The notes under the pieces were generated by a model. It ran no database searches. It was not told the origin of the DNA and worked only from the letters and a program-made list of their open reading frames with translations. Below are positions 25,693-34,907 of a DNA stretch of 64,000 nt, piece after piece. Where the stretch lies: the NCBI GenBank assembly GCA_024402535.1, contig JAKSTN010000005.1, forward strand, positions 22,920-86,919, in the 5' to 3' direction. Numbering within the stretch: the stretch's first letter is position 1; each line of letters starts with the position of its first letter. Origin of the DNA: Treponema sp. (GTDB lineage Bacteria > Spirochaetota > Spirochaetia > Treponematales > Treponemataceae). Both the position numbers and the translations under genes were made by a program.

Positions 25693-27636
25693 TCAATTGT
25701 GTTCTGATAAAAATGTTTCGAAATCATCACTGTTCATAGGATGTGCAAAATAGAATCCTTGAATCATATCGCAACCAATTTTTTTCAAAAGTTCTGCAAC
25801 TTCTTTTGTTTCAACACCTTCCGCAAGAGAAATCATTTTCTTTTCTTTTGTAAGTTCAAAAAGATAACGGATGGCGTTTTCGTTTTCTTCATTTTCCTTT
25901 ATTGAATCAATAAGACTCTTGTCAAATTTAATTTCGCTGAAAGAATGATTCAAAAGTTTTGATGTATTTGAATAGCCGGTTCCATAATCATCCAGGGCAT
26001 ATTCAATGCCTCGGGCTTTCATTTCTTCAAGAAGTCTTGCAAAGCGGGCTTCATCATTTACAGAAACAGATTCTGTTATTTCAAAACGGATAAGGGTTGG
26101 TGAAATATTATTCTTTTCAAGAATTTTACAGATATGATCAACAATGCCTTCATACATGCACTGAATCATTGAAAGGTTTATGTTTACAGTCTGAATACCT
26201 TTGTCAAAAAGATTTGTTTTATTGATGAACTCGCAGGTTTTCTGAATCATAATGTCGCTGATTTTCAGAATGTCACCGTTGGCTTCAGCTTCCGGAATAA
26301 AGCGCATTGGTGAAATATAATTCCCGTTGTCATCCTTAAGACGCAGAAGCGCTTCAGCCCCCACAAAAGCATTCTGCTTGATGGAATAAATAGGCTGAAG
26401 AAAAACTTCGAAGCTTTCTTCCTGAATTGCTTTTTCAACAATACGATGAATTCTGACATTTTCTTCGAAATCAAAAATGATATCCGGAGTAATGATTGCA
26501 TAGCTGTTCTTAGGATGGATTCCTGAGATGTAGCTGATAAGCGAAACAATTTCATCAGAGGTATAGACAGTTTTTTCGTCACTGCTTCTATACAGTGTTG
26601 AAATTTTGTTTATAACATAGATGCGTCCTGAAAGAACATATTTAATTGAATTCTTCGAAGTCGATTGTGGGAAAATTTCGATTGGATTTGTAATAAGTGC
26701 CAGAAGTTTTCTTCCGTATTCTTCTGCCTGAAAATCCTGATCAAAAAGAATCACATAAGTGTCATTAAAAAGATAGAAAACTTTTTCGGTGTTACAGGTT
26801 TCGCGGATTGTATCCATCAGCTGACGTGTAATATTGTAACGGCCTTCAATTCCGAAAACATCTTTAAGCTTATTAGTATTTGTAAACTTGAAAACAATAA
26901 CTGACGAATTAGTTCTGTGTTTCGGAGAAAAGAGAATTTCTCTGAAAGCCAGTTTGTTCAAAGCTCCTGTTGAATGGTCAAAGTAAGCGGCTGGGCTGTG
27001 AAGTGAAAGGGCTGCTGCAAAAACGGTTACCGAGCAGGCAATTCCAGTCAGCTGAAGTTCGTTCCAGAAAATCTGGGAAATGATAGAAACAACTGATGCA
27101 ACTGTAAAAATGAAAACCGAAATTCTCTGTTTGTGATTTATTTTTCGTTTGTTGCGGAAGACTTCAATTACTGCGGCCAATAACAGGGCAGTGGAGAAGG
27201 CATATAAAATAAAATATCCGTAACTGTGGGCATAATAATCTTCTGTCATAATGAACAGAAAATTTGTAAGCGGTGTTGAGAAAATTAGTACAGTTTCAAT
27301 TGCTACAACTGCGGTTATTGTACGCCAGAATCTTTTCGGAATATGTGATTCCTGATGTGTCGTTGAGTAAATGAAAACAAGAAATAACACCGGAAACAAA
27401 CAATTGAATATTGTCTGAATCATACAGACAATTGAATTGAAAAGTACTTTCTCGGGAAAACGAACAAGGGTAATCGAAGTTACGATATTCAGAAGAATGA
27501 ATATCATTTCATTCAGAATAAGATACGAACAGGCTCTGAAGACGCGTGTAGTGAATTTCTTCTGGGTTAGAAGGCTCACATGGAGAATCAGAAGGAAAAT
27601 AAGTGATGAAATGTCGAATTCTAGTTTAAAATACAT
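25693..27636 (-). CDS. Membrane-bound EAL-domain c-di-GMP phosphodiesterase with degenerate GGDEF
   Basis: A 647-residue protein. Residues 1-215 contain about seven membrane helices. Residues ~225-380 resemble a GGDEF domain, but the signature is lost (YLFNDTYVILF in its place), so it should not make c-di-GMP. Residues ~395-640 are an EAL domain with all catalytic signatures visible: GAEALLRL, NINLS, FEITESVS, DDYGTGYS, FDKSLID, AEGVET and QGFYFA. It should hydrolyse c-di-GMP at the membrane. The PilZ protein at 41224 is a possible effector of the same signal. AGCAGGT precedes the ATG. Confidence 0.92.
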   Translation of the reverse strand: MYFKLEFDISSLIFLLILHVSLLTQKKFTTRVFRACSYLILNEMIFILLNIVTSITLVRFPEKVLFNSIVCMIQTIFNCLFPVLFLVFIYSTTHQESHIPKRFWRTITAVVAIETVLIFSTPLTNFLFIMTEDYYAHSYGYFILYAFSTALLLAAVIEVFRNKRKINHKQRISVFIFTVASVVSIISQIFWNELQLTGIACSVTVFAAALSLHSPAAYFDHSTGALNKLAFREILFSPKHRTNSSVIVFKFTNTNKLKDVFGIEGRYNITRQLMDTIRETCNTEKVFYLFNDTYVILFDQDFQAEEYGRKLLALITNPIEIFPQSTSKNSIKYVLSGRIYVINKISTLYRSSDEKTVYTSDEIVSLISYISGIHPKNSYAIITPDIIFDFEENVRIHRIVEKAIQEESFEVFLQPIYSIKQNAFVGAEALLRLKDDNGNYISPMRFIPEAEANGDILKISDIMIQKTCEFINKTNLFDKGIQTVNINLSMIQCMYEGIVDHICKILEKNNISPTLIRFEITESVSVNDEARFARLLEEMKARGIEYALDDYGTGYSNTSKLLNHSFSEIKFDKSLIDSIKENEENENAIRYLFELTKEKKMISLAEGVETKEVAELLKKIGCDMIQGFYFAHPMNSDDFETFLSEHN

Positions 27637-27727
27637 TTTTACCTGCTATATTATCGGCAGAATTTAGTGATTTAACAAGAAAAAAAGATTATTATTAAAT
27701 AAGAAGTTATTTTATTTAGGAGATATT

Positions 27728-29074
27728 ATGGCATTGAAATGGATAATTCTGGCAATTGCAGTCTTGATGTATTTGCTGGTTATTGCTTTTCAGGACAAAA
27801 AAGTATGGTTTACAACCGCTTCTGCCATCCTGCTTTTGATTCTTGGTATGATTTTCCCGGGACAGATCTTTAAGCTTGAACCAGGTCTTTATTCCCTGGT
27901 TTCAGACAGTTCAAGATGGTTCCCGCTTACACACACTCTGGATAATCTGATTAACTGGAATGTTCTTATGATTTACGTAGGCGCCATGACAATTGCTGCT
28001 TTATTCCTTTATTCAAAGGTTCCAGCTCTGATTGCTGACGCTATTGTCGGTTCCTGCCGTTCAACAGGTGTTGCCGTTGTAATGATTCTTGCCCTTACAG
28101 GCATCATTTCAATTTTCGTAGAAAACGTAGCAACTGTTCTTGTTATGGCACCGATTGCCCTGAGTATCAGTAAAAAATTGAAAATTAATCCTGTTCCATT
28201 TATGATAGGTCTTGCAGTTATGTCAAACCTTGAAGGAACTGCAACTCTGGTTGGCGACCCTCCAAGCATGATTTTTGCTTCATATTCAGGCTACACATTT
28301 AATGACTTCTTTATCAGCCAGGGAAAACTTTCCATTTTCTTCTTTATTCAGGCAGGTCTTCTGGTTGGATGTATTTTCTTCTATTGTTTCTTTGCAAAGT
28401 ACAAGGACAAGTCGGAAGTTGAAAAAGAACCGATTATCAGCTGGGTTCCATTCATTCTGCTTTTAAGCATGATTTTCGGACTTGCCGTTATTTCTTTCTT
28501 CAGTGACGGGCTTACTTATATTTCCGGTGGATTTGTTCTTGCTTTGGGAATTGTCGGTGTGCTCTGGTACATCTTCAGTCAGAAAAAAAATATGGCCGAA
28601 GTAAAGGAACTGATTTTCGGTCTGGACTGGGAAACTATTTTCTTCCTCATGGGTATTTTCGTTGTAGTCGGAGCTATCAGTGAAGTAGGACTTTTGAATG
28701 ATCTGGCACTTTTCCTTGGCCGCATTACAAACGGAAACAAACTGGCAGGCTTTATCCTGATCCTTCTGGTTTCTATCCTGATTTCCGGCTTTGTTGATAA
28801 CGTTCCTTACATCATCGTTATGCTGCCTGTAGCGGGAAATATGGCGGCCCAAATGAATATTGCACCGGAACTTTTCATGTTCGCACTGCTTATTGGTTCA
28901 TGTCTTGGCGGAAACCTGACACCTTACGGGGCATCTGCCAACGTTGTTGCCATGGGAATCCTTAAAGATGAAGGTCACCCTGTAAACTTTGGCGGCTTCT
29001 TAAAGATTGCCGCTCCGTTCACTTTCCTGACAACTGCCGCCGCCGCTTTATGTCTGTGGTTTGTATGGTGTTAG
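27728..29074 (+). CDS. SLC13/ArsB-type ion transporter
   Basis: A 448-residue inner-membrane protein with about 11-12 helices in two repeated halves. The NVATVLVMAPIALSI segment and SNLEGTATLVGDPPSMIFAS in the first half, and NVPYIIVMLPV with LGGNLTPYGASANVVA in the second, are the paired helix-loop motifs of the ion transporter superfamily (SLC13, ArsB, NhaD). Substrate could be dicarboxylate, arsenite or Na+/H+; the sequence does not decide. TTTAGGAGAT is the ribosome-binding site. It stands alone, divergent from the EAL gene. Confidence 0.85.
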   Translation: MALKWIILAIAVLMYLLVIAFQDKKVWFTTASAILLLILGMIFPGQIFKLEPGLYSLVSDSSRWFPLTHTLDNLINWNVLMIYVGAMTIAALFLYSKVPALIADAIVGSCRSTGVAVVMILALTGIISIFVENVATVLVMAPIALSISKKLKINPVPFMIGLAVMSNLEGTATLVGDPPSMIFASYSGYTFNDFFISQGKLSIFFFIQAGLLVGCIFFYCFFAKYKDKSEVEKEPIISWVPFILLLSMIFGLAVISFFSDGLTYISGGFVLALGIVGVLWYIFSQKKNMAEVKELIFGLDWETIFFLMGIFVVVGAISEVGLLNDLALFLGRITNGNKLAGFILILLVSILISGFVDNVPYIIVMLPVAGNMAAQMNIAPELFMFALLIGSCLGGNLTPYGASANVVAMGILKDEGHPVNFGGFLKIAAPFTFLTTAAAALCLWFVWC

Positions 29075-29089
29075 TTTAAGAGAAAAAAA

Positions 29090-29452
29090 TTAAGCCATGA
29101 AGCTGAAAATTTCGCCGGCCTGAGGCATGGTTCCTGCCATGAACTGAGGTGCGGTGTTTACAGCCTGCTTAATCTGGAACTGATAATTTTTGATGAGCTG
29201 TTCTGCAGTTTCATCATTGATGTTGGTGAAGGATTTTGCAGGCTCATTTTTTATAGCAGAAAGACGTTCAATCATGGCGTTCAGAATCTGGATTTTTGTA
29301 ATGGAAACTCCGTTCTGTCCGCTTTTAGCGGCAACGCCTGAAACGTGGGAAAAGTGAGAATAGAGGACTGCATTTTTGCTTACAGGAACGTAAAGCTTTG
29401 AAGCTCCGGCTCCGTATGAGTATGGGTTTAAGTTTCCAATTGATGTAGTCAT
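29090..29452 (-). CDS. Hypothetical protein, 120 aa
   Basis: I do not recognise this family. The protein is soluble by composition. The N-terminal third is rich in Gly, Ser and Tyr (NLNPYSYGAGASKLYVPVSKN). The centre is a helical stretch (KIQILNAMIERLSAIKNEP). The C-terminus is rich in Ala, Met and Phe. No signal peptide is seen. A CGGAG ribosome-binding site supports translation. It converges with the SLC13-type gene and is divergent from the secreted metalloprotease-like gene. Confidence 0.6.
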   Translation of the reverse strand: MTTSIGNLNPYSYGAGASKLYVPVSKNAVLYSHFSHVSGVAAKSGQNGVSITKIQILNAMIERLSAIKNEPAKSFTNINDETAEQLIKNYQFQIKQAVNTAPQFMAGTMPQAGEIFSFMA

Positions 29453-29637
29453 CTCTTTTTCTCCGTGAAGAACATTTTTTTCGATTCTTCTATATATATG
29501 GTCGGCGAAATAAAAATTGAGTTTAGAAATTTTTTGAAAAAATGACCTTTTATGACTTATCTTTTTTTGCGGAAATGGTAACTTTTCTGTCTGAAATTTA
29601 TTAAAATATATAAAAAGTTTTGTACTTCGGAGATATT

Positions 29638-32600
29638 ATGAAAAAAGTTGTTTTATTATGTTCCCTGCTTCTGGCAAGCCTGCCAGTTTTTGCCCAGGAC
29701 AACAATGCCAAATTCAAAGGCTGGAAAAAGGCAAAAACCCAGCATTTTACCTTTGTTTATGAAGATGCTTCAAAAGAAGCTGCAGAAGGCTTTATAAAAA
29801 TAGCCGATGATGCCTGGAACAAAGTTGCAAAAATCTATTCCATTCCAAAAGAGAATATTACAGTTTATGTAACAGGTCGTACAAATACAGTGAATGCCTA
29901 TACATTCTCTTCTCCAGTGGAAATCATGATGTTCACAAATCCCTGTACGCTTACTGATTTTCCTTTCAGAGATAACTGGCAGCAGCTGTTTTTCACTCAT
30001 GAATTGATTCACGCAGCAAACTTTTCTTTTGAGGACAGACTAACCTGGCCCGAAAAAGTTTTTGGTCCATATATGACTACAGCAAATTTTGCTTCAGTTA
30101 ATGGCTGGGCTCTGGAAGGTCTTACTACTGTTCTTGAAACAGAACTTGGTAACGGTGGTCGCGGTCGAAGTCCATATTTTGAGCTGGATTATAAATCCCT
30201 TACGCTGGATAACGGCTTCCTTGCTTACGAAGATGTTGGCTTAGAAAAGGAACCTCCATATGGTCAGTCCTATGTAATCGGTTATCTTTTGATGCGTACA
30301 ATTGCAGATAAATACGGAATCCAGGCTCTTGCAGATATTGAACGTAACCGTAAATGGGGAGACTCCTGGGAAAGCGCTGTAAAACTTGTTACAGGAGAAA
30401 CTGCGCAGGATCTTTACCGGGATGTTAGAATTGCCCTTGCAAAAAAATATAACGAAGAACGCAAAATCCCTGAAGGTATAATTATTTCTCCAAGAGATTT
30501 GAATACAAATTATGGAAAACCTGCAATTGTTTTAGATGATGGAACTTTAATCACTTTAAGATCAGCAGACGGTGCTGAAAATGCTGTGGTTCGTCTGGAC
30601 CCGGCTGCCAGAAGCGGCAGAAATTATATTGAAGACACAAATCCTGAAAAAGATCTGAATACAGTTTTCAAAGAAACAGTTTTGTTTACTGGTCCGTTTA
30701 TGGATAGCGAATGTATAACTGCTGACGAAAATGGAAATGTTTTTGCGGTTATGGGAATTGTAAGTGCAGACAGAGGCCCTGGTCAGCAGGTTAAAGGAAA
30801 TCTGTATTCATGGAACAAAGAAAATGGTCTTAAGCTTCTTGTAAAGGATACTACACTTTTTCAGCCAAGTGTCAGCCGGGACGGGAAAACTCTTGTAGCT
30901 GTAGAACAGAATGGAATGCAGTTAAGACTTGTAAAAGTTGATGTTGAAACCGGAGCAAGAACAGTAATCCTTGAGGATAAAAATATTAGTTTCATGGAAC
31001 CAAATGTAAATGCAGACGGAACAAAGGTTGCTTTCCTGGCTGTAGACTGGAGTCGGGCTCGGGTTGGTGTAATGGATCTTAATGAATCTGGAAGTTATGA
31101 AATTGTTGCTAATGACGGAGAAACAATTTATGACCCGACTTATCCAATCTGGAATAATGACGGGCTTTTAACTTATACCTCAAATAACCGCGGTCGTCTG
31201 GAAACTTTTGAAGTAACAAAAGGGGAAGATGGAAAATGGATTTCAACTCCAATGCTTTCAGATCCGATTGGCGTTCTTTGGGCATATAAAAATGACAAGG
31301 GAATTTATTACCGTTCAAAATCTTCTTCCGGAATGGTTATAAAAATGAAGCCTTTATCTGAATGGGGGAAAGTTGCAGACTTTGAAGGTCCAAGTCCTGC
31401 CGGTGAAAAAATTTGTTTTGGCAATTTGACAAATGATTATCCGGATTTCGTTCCTTATACAGTGCTTTCTGAAGTAGAAGAACCTGAAAAAACAGAAGAA
31501 GAACTTAAGGAAGAAAAGAAGGCTGCAATAAAGAAAGCGGTGAAAAAAGATCAGGCTGAAACAGAAGAACCTGTTCCTGTAAGAGGAAAAACAGTTAAAC
31601 ATCGTTCTGAAGAAAATAAAAAGGCCGCAGAAGAAGCAACTGCTGTTATAACTGAAATAACTGATGAAAAAAAATATATTCCTATGATTCAGCCTATGTT
31701 CTGGTTTCCGATTTTAGGTTACACAGTCGATCTGGAAGGAAAAGAACGCTTGGGTCTTGGAGGCATATTCTTAGGAATGACTCCAAAATTGCAGCTTAAT
31801 ATAGGAGAACTTATTGGAGCCGGATTCTATTATCCAGGTATTAATAACTTCAGCAGTTTCTTGGGCGGTATTTTGCCGGTCAGAAGTAATTATGTGGAAT
31901 TTGCAGTCAGCAGATCAGTTGGTGCAAAAGATAAAAATGGACAGAATCTGTTTTATGAAAAAAACAAGTTAATGGGAGGGTTTGTAATTCCAATTTTGAA
32001 TAGATCTTATGTAGCAGATTCTATTTATTTGGGAGTGGAAAATGCAAATGCATTATATTTTTACAGAATAAGTGAAACTTCCAGTTCAATAACCGGTGAC
32101 TATTCAAATTATTTGAATATGGCCTCTGTACTGGAACTGGATTTTGCTTATCAGCATAAACTTCCTCGCAGCACTCATATGACCTACAGTGCAAGTGTTT
32201 CAACTTTAGGTTTGTATGATTGTGATATGAAAAACTTTCAGCTGGGCTATAAGGCAAACGGATATGCTGCTTATGGACTTAATGGATTAGATTATAAACT
32301 GGCATTTAAAGGTGCATATATGCCGGTTCAGAGTACATCAATTTTAAGTCCGGTTTCAATGTTTTATGCCGGAGATGATTTAGATTATTCGTATCCAATC
32401 AGATTTATTCCTTCAGTTGAGATTGCTTCAGGAATCCAGGGAGCTGGAGTAAAATATTATGTAGAGACCTTAATGTCCGGTAATGAATCTACCTTCTTCT
32501 GGGATCAGACAGTTTCCAGAGGTGTAGAAGCCAGTCTTGGTATGGCAGAATTGAGTCTTAAGTGCGGTGTCAGTTTTTTGTGTGATTTCAAAAAGAATAT

Positions 32601-32664
32601 AACAATAGATGATATTTACAAGGACTATAAGTTCTATTTCGATTTTTCAACCATATTTGATTAA
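29638..32664 (+). CDS. Secreted HEXXH metalloprotease-like protein with propeller and probable outer-membrane barrel
   Basis: A 1008-residue exported protein. The start is the ATG after CGGAGA. Residues 1-19 are a Sec signal peptide (LPVFA). Residues ~20-290 resemble the peptidase-MA type gluzincin fold: HELIH is at 121-125 and a downstream ligand Glu lies in GWALEGL near 159. Residues ~300-610 show WD40/TolB-like propeller strands. A charged linker (Lys/Glu rich, ~615-680) follows. The last ~330 residues have alternating aromatic strands like a beta-barrel. This would be a surface protein with a periplasmic or external protease part. The architecture is read from sequence only. Confidence 0.7.
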   Translation: MKKVVLLCSLLLASLPVFAQDNNAKFKGWKKAKTQHFTFVYEDASKEAAEGFIKIADDAWNKVAKIYSIPKENITVYVTGRTNTVNAYTFSSPVEIMMFTNPCTLTDFPFRDNWQQLFFTHELIHAANFSFEDRLTWPEKVFGPYMTTANFASVNGWALEGLTTVLETELGNGGRGRSPYFELDYKSLTLDNGFLAYEDVGLEKEPPYGQSYVIGYLLMRTIADKYGIQALADIERNRKWGDSWESAVKLVTGETAQDLYRDVRIALAKKYNEERKIPEGIIISPRDLNTNYGKPAIVLDDGTLITLRSADGAENAVVRLDPAARSGRNYIEDTNPEKDLNTVFKETVLFTGPFMDSECITADENGNVFAVMGIVSADRGPGQQVKGNLYSWNKENGLKLLVKDTTLFQPSVSRDGKTLVAVEQNGMQLRLVKVDVETGARTVILEDKNISFMEPNVNADGTKVAFLAVDWSRARVGVMDLNESGSYEIVANDGETIYDPTYPIWNNDGLLTYTSNNRGRLETFEVTKGEDGKWISTPMLSDPIGVLWAYKNDKGIYYRSKSSSGMVIKMKPLSEWGKVADFEGPSPAGEKICFGNLTNDYPDFVPYTVLSEVEEPEKTEEELKEEKKAAIKKAVKKDQAETEEPVPVRGKTVKHRSEENKKAAEEATAVITEITDEKKYIPMIQPMFWFPILGYTVDLEGKERLGLGGIFLGMTPKLQLNIGELIGAGFYYPGINNFSSFLGGILPVRSNYVEFAVSRSVGAKDKNGQNLFYEKNKLMGGFVIPILNRSYVADSIYLGVENANALYFYRISETSSSITGDYSNYLNMASVLELDFAYQHKLPRSTHMTYSASVSTLGLYDCDMKNFQLGYKANGYAAYGLNGLDYKLAFKGAYMPVQSTSILSPVSMFYAGDDLDYSYPIRFIPSVEIASGIQGAGVKYYVETLMSGNESTFFWDQTVSRGVEASLGMAELSLKCGVSFLCDFKKNITIDDIYKDYKFYFDFSTIFD

Positions 32665-32674
32665 CGGCGTGTAG

Positions 32675-32701
32675 AAAAAGGGGCTAATCAGTCCCTTTTT
32701 T
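32675..32701 (+). terminator. Rho-independent terminator after the HEXXH protein gene
   Basis: AAAAAGGGGCT pairs with AGTCCCTTTTT (one G-U pair) around AATC and ends in a run of six Ts. It separates the secreted protein gene from glgX. Confidence 0.85.
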
Positions 32702-32765
32702 ACATCTCCAAATTCTCCAAAATAATATGGAATTTCCCCTAAAAATTTGATATGCTAGACGTTAT

Positions 32766-34871
32766 ATGGGCGAGTTAATTGTACAGAGTGGAAATCCTCT
32801 TCTTTCAGGTGCTACCGTTATGGACGGAGGAGTAAACTTTACTGTTTATTCCAAAAACGCAACAAGGGTGGTCATCTATTTTTTTGATAAGGATGATGCT
32901 GTACAGCCTTCTGAAAGCTACGAGTTTGATCCTGTAACAAACAAGACCGGGGACTTATGGCATTGTTTTGTTCAGGGGAAAGGTGAAGGCACTCTTTATC
33001 TTTACCGCGTTGACGGCCCTTATGTTCCCCCAGAGGGACACCGCTTTAATTTTGTAAAATATCTTCTGGACCCTTGTGCTAAAGCTTTTACCAAAGGTTC
33101 AGTTTTCCGTTCATACAACAAACAGCGCGCTTCCGGTCTTGCCGGAGTTCAGAACGGCGAGCTTCAGGATCTTTCCGATTTTCCGAAGTGTGTAGTCGTT
33201 GATGACAAAAATTTTGACTGGGAAGGTGACACGCCGCTGAATTATCCTTTGAAGGATACTGTCATTTATGAAACTCATGTAAAAGGTTTCACCGCATCTG
33301 AAACTTCAGGAATTTCTGTGGAAGATGGCCGCGGAACTTACAAAGGTTTCCAGAAAAAAATCCAGCACCTTAAAGACCTTGGAATTACATCTGTTGAGCT
33401 TCTTCCGATGTTCGAATTTGATGAAAACGAAAACGGAAATGAAAACCCGAGAACAGGACTTAAGCTTGTAAATTACTGGGGCTACAGCACAATCGGGTTC
33501 TTTGCTCCAAAAACTTCATATGCATACGATCAGACTCCGGGCGGCGCAGTCCGCGAATTCAAGGAGCTTGTTAAGGCGCTGCATAAAGAAGGTATCGAAG
33601 TAATTCTTGATGTTGTTTATAACCACACTGCGGAAGGAAATGAGAACGGTTACACTTTCATGTTCCGCGGTTTTGAAAACTCAGTTTATTACAGTCTTCC
33701 TGAATATGAAAAACAGTATTACATGAATTACTCAGGCTGCGGAAATACAGTGAATTGTAATCATCCTGTTGTGCGGAGATTCATTATTGAAAGTCTCCGC
33801 TACTGGGTAATGGAAATGCACGTTGACGGTTTCCGCTTCGATCTGGCTTCAATTCTCTGCCGCGAGGTAAACGGGCATATTCCGGCAAATCCGCCTCTTG
33901 TAAGTGCCATTGCAGAAGACCCTGTTTTAAGCAGAACAAAAATTATTGCCGAGCCTTGGGATGCTGCAGGCTGTTACCAGGTAGGAAGCTTTCCTGGAAA
34001 AAGGTGGAGCGAATGGAATGGAAAATTCCGTGATGACATGCGCCGCTTCATCCGGGGCGACGAAGGAACTGCAACGCTTGCGGCAACACGCCTTGCGGGA
34101 AGTTCGGATTTGTATAAGGCGGGGGACAGAAGTCCGCTTGCTTCAATCAATTTTATTACAGCACATGACGGCTTTACCTTAAATGATCTGGTAAGCTACA
34201 ACCATAAACACAACGAAGATAACGGCGAAGAAAACCGCGACGGTTCTGACGACAATGTCAGCTACAATCACGGGTACGAAGGCGAAAGTGAGAATCCTAA
34301 GATTGAAGCTCTGCGCCTTAAAAAAATCAAAAACTTCATGCTTTATCTTATGACAAGTCAGGGCGTTCCAATGATGCTGGGCGGCGATGAAATGCGCCGT
34401 ACTCAGGGAGGAAACAACAATGCTTACTGCCAGGATTCTGAAGTAAGCTGGTTTGACTGGACTCTTGCAGAAAAAAATGCAGGTCTTGTCCGCTTTGTGA
34501 AAGGCATTATAGCACTGCGAAAAAATAACGCCTGCTTCCGCCGCGAAACTTTTTTCAGCGAGGAAAACCGTCAGGAATTAACATGGTATGACAGAAACGG
34601 CAAAAATCCGGACTGGAACGGATCTAACCGCTTCTTAAGTTATAAACTTTCAGATGAAAAATCAGATTTTTACATTGCTTCGAATACTGACATTTACGAT
34701 CTGACAATCACACTGCCAACACTTCCAATCGGTAAAAACTGGTTCCGTGTGGCTGATACATCATTTGAAAGTCCGGATGACTTCTGTATGGAAGGCGCCG
34801 AAGAACAGCTTATGGATCAGAAACGGTATGTTCTGATCAGCGGCAGTTCTGTAATTTTAATTGGTAAATAA
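32766..34871 (+). CDS. glgX: Glycogen debranching enzyme (GlgX/isoamylase type)
   Basis: A 701-residue GH13 enzyme that cleaves alpha-1,6 branches of glycogen or limit dextrins. An N-terminal CBM48-like domain (GVNFTVYSKNATRVVIYFF) is followed by the catalytic barrel: DVVYNHTAEGNE near 280, the nucleophile in VDGFRFDLAS near 355, the acid/base in IIAEPWDA near 395, and ITAHDGFTLNDL near 460. It is followed 36 bases later by glgP, so the pair degrades stored glycogen. No Shine-Dalgarno is visible; TATGCT ends 9 bases before the ATG, suggesting a leaderless mRNA. Confidence 0.95.
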   Translation: MGELIVQSGNPLLSGATVMDGGVNFTVYSKNATRVVIYFFDKDDAVQPSESYEFDPVTNKTGDLWHCFVQGKGEGTLYLYRVDGPYVPPEGHRFNFVKYLLDPCAKAFTKGSVFRSYNKQRASGLAGVQNGELQDLSDFPKCVVVDDKNFDWEGDTPLNYPLKDTVIYETHVKGFTASETSGISVEDGRGTYKGFQKKIQHLKDLGITSVELLPMFEFDENENGNENPRTGLKLVNYWGYSTIGFFAPKTSYAYDQTPGGAVREFKELVKALHKEGIEVILDVVYNHTAEGNENGYTFMFRGFENSVYYSLPEYEKQYYMNYSGCGNTVNCNHPVVRRFIIESLRYWVMEMHVDGFRFDLASILCREVNGHIPANPPLVSAIAEDPVLSRTKIIAEPWDAAGCYQVGSFPGKRWSEWNGKFRDDMRRFIRGDEGTATLAATRLAGSSDLYKAGDRSPLASINFITAHDGFTLNDLVSYNHKHNEDNGEENRDGSDDNVSYNHGYEGESENPKIEALRLKKIKNFMLYLMTSQGVPMMLGGDEMRRTQGGNNNAYCQDSEVSWFDWTLAEKNAGLVRFVKGIIALRKNNACFRRETFFSEENRQELTWYDRNGKNPDWNGSNRFLSYKLSDEKSDFYIASNTDIYDLTITLPTLPIGKNWFRVADTSFESPDDFCMEGAEEQLMDQKRYVLISGSSVILIGK

Positions 34872-34907
34872 AAAAAATGGGGCATTGCCCTAAGAGAGGA
34901 GAACTCT

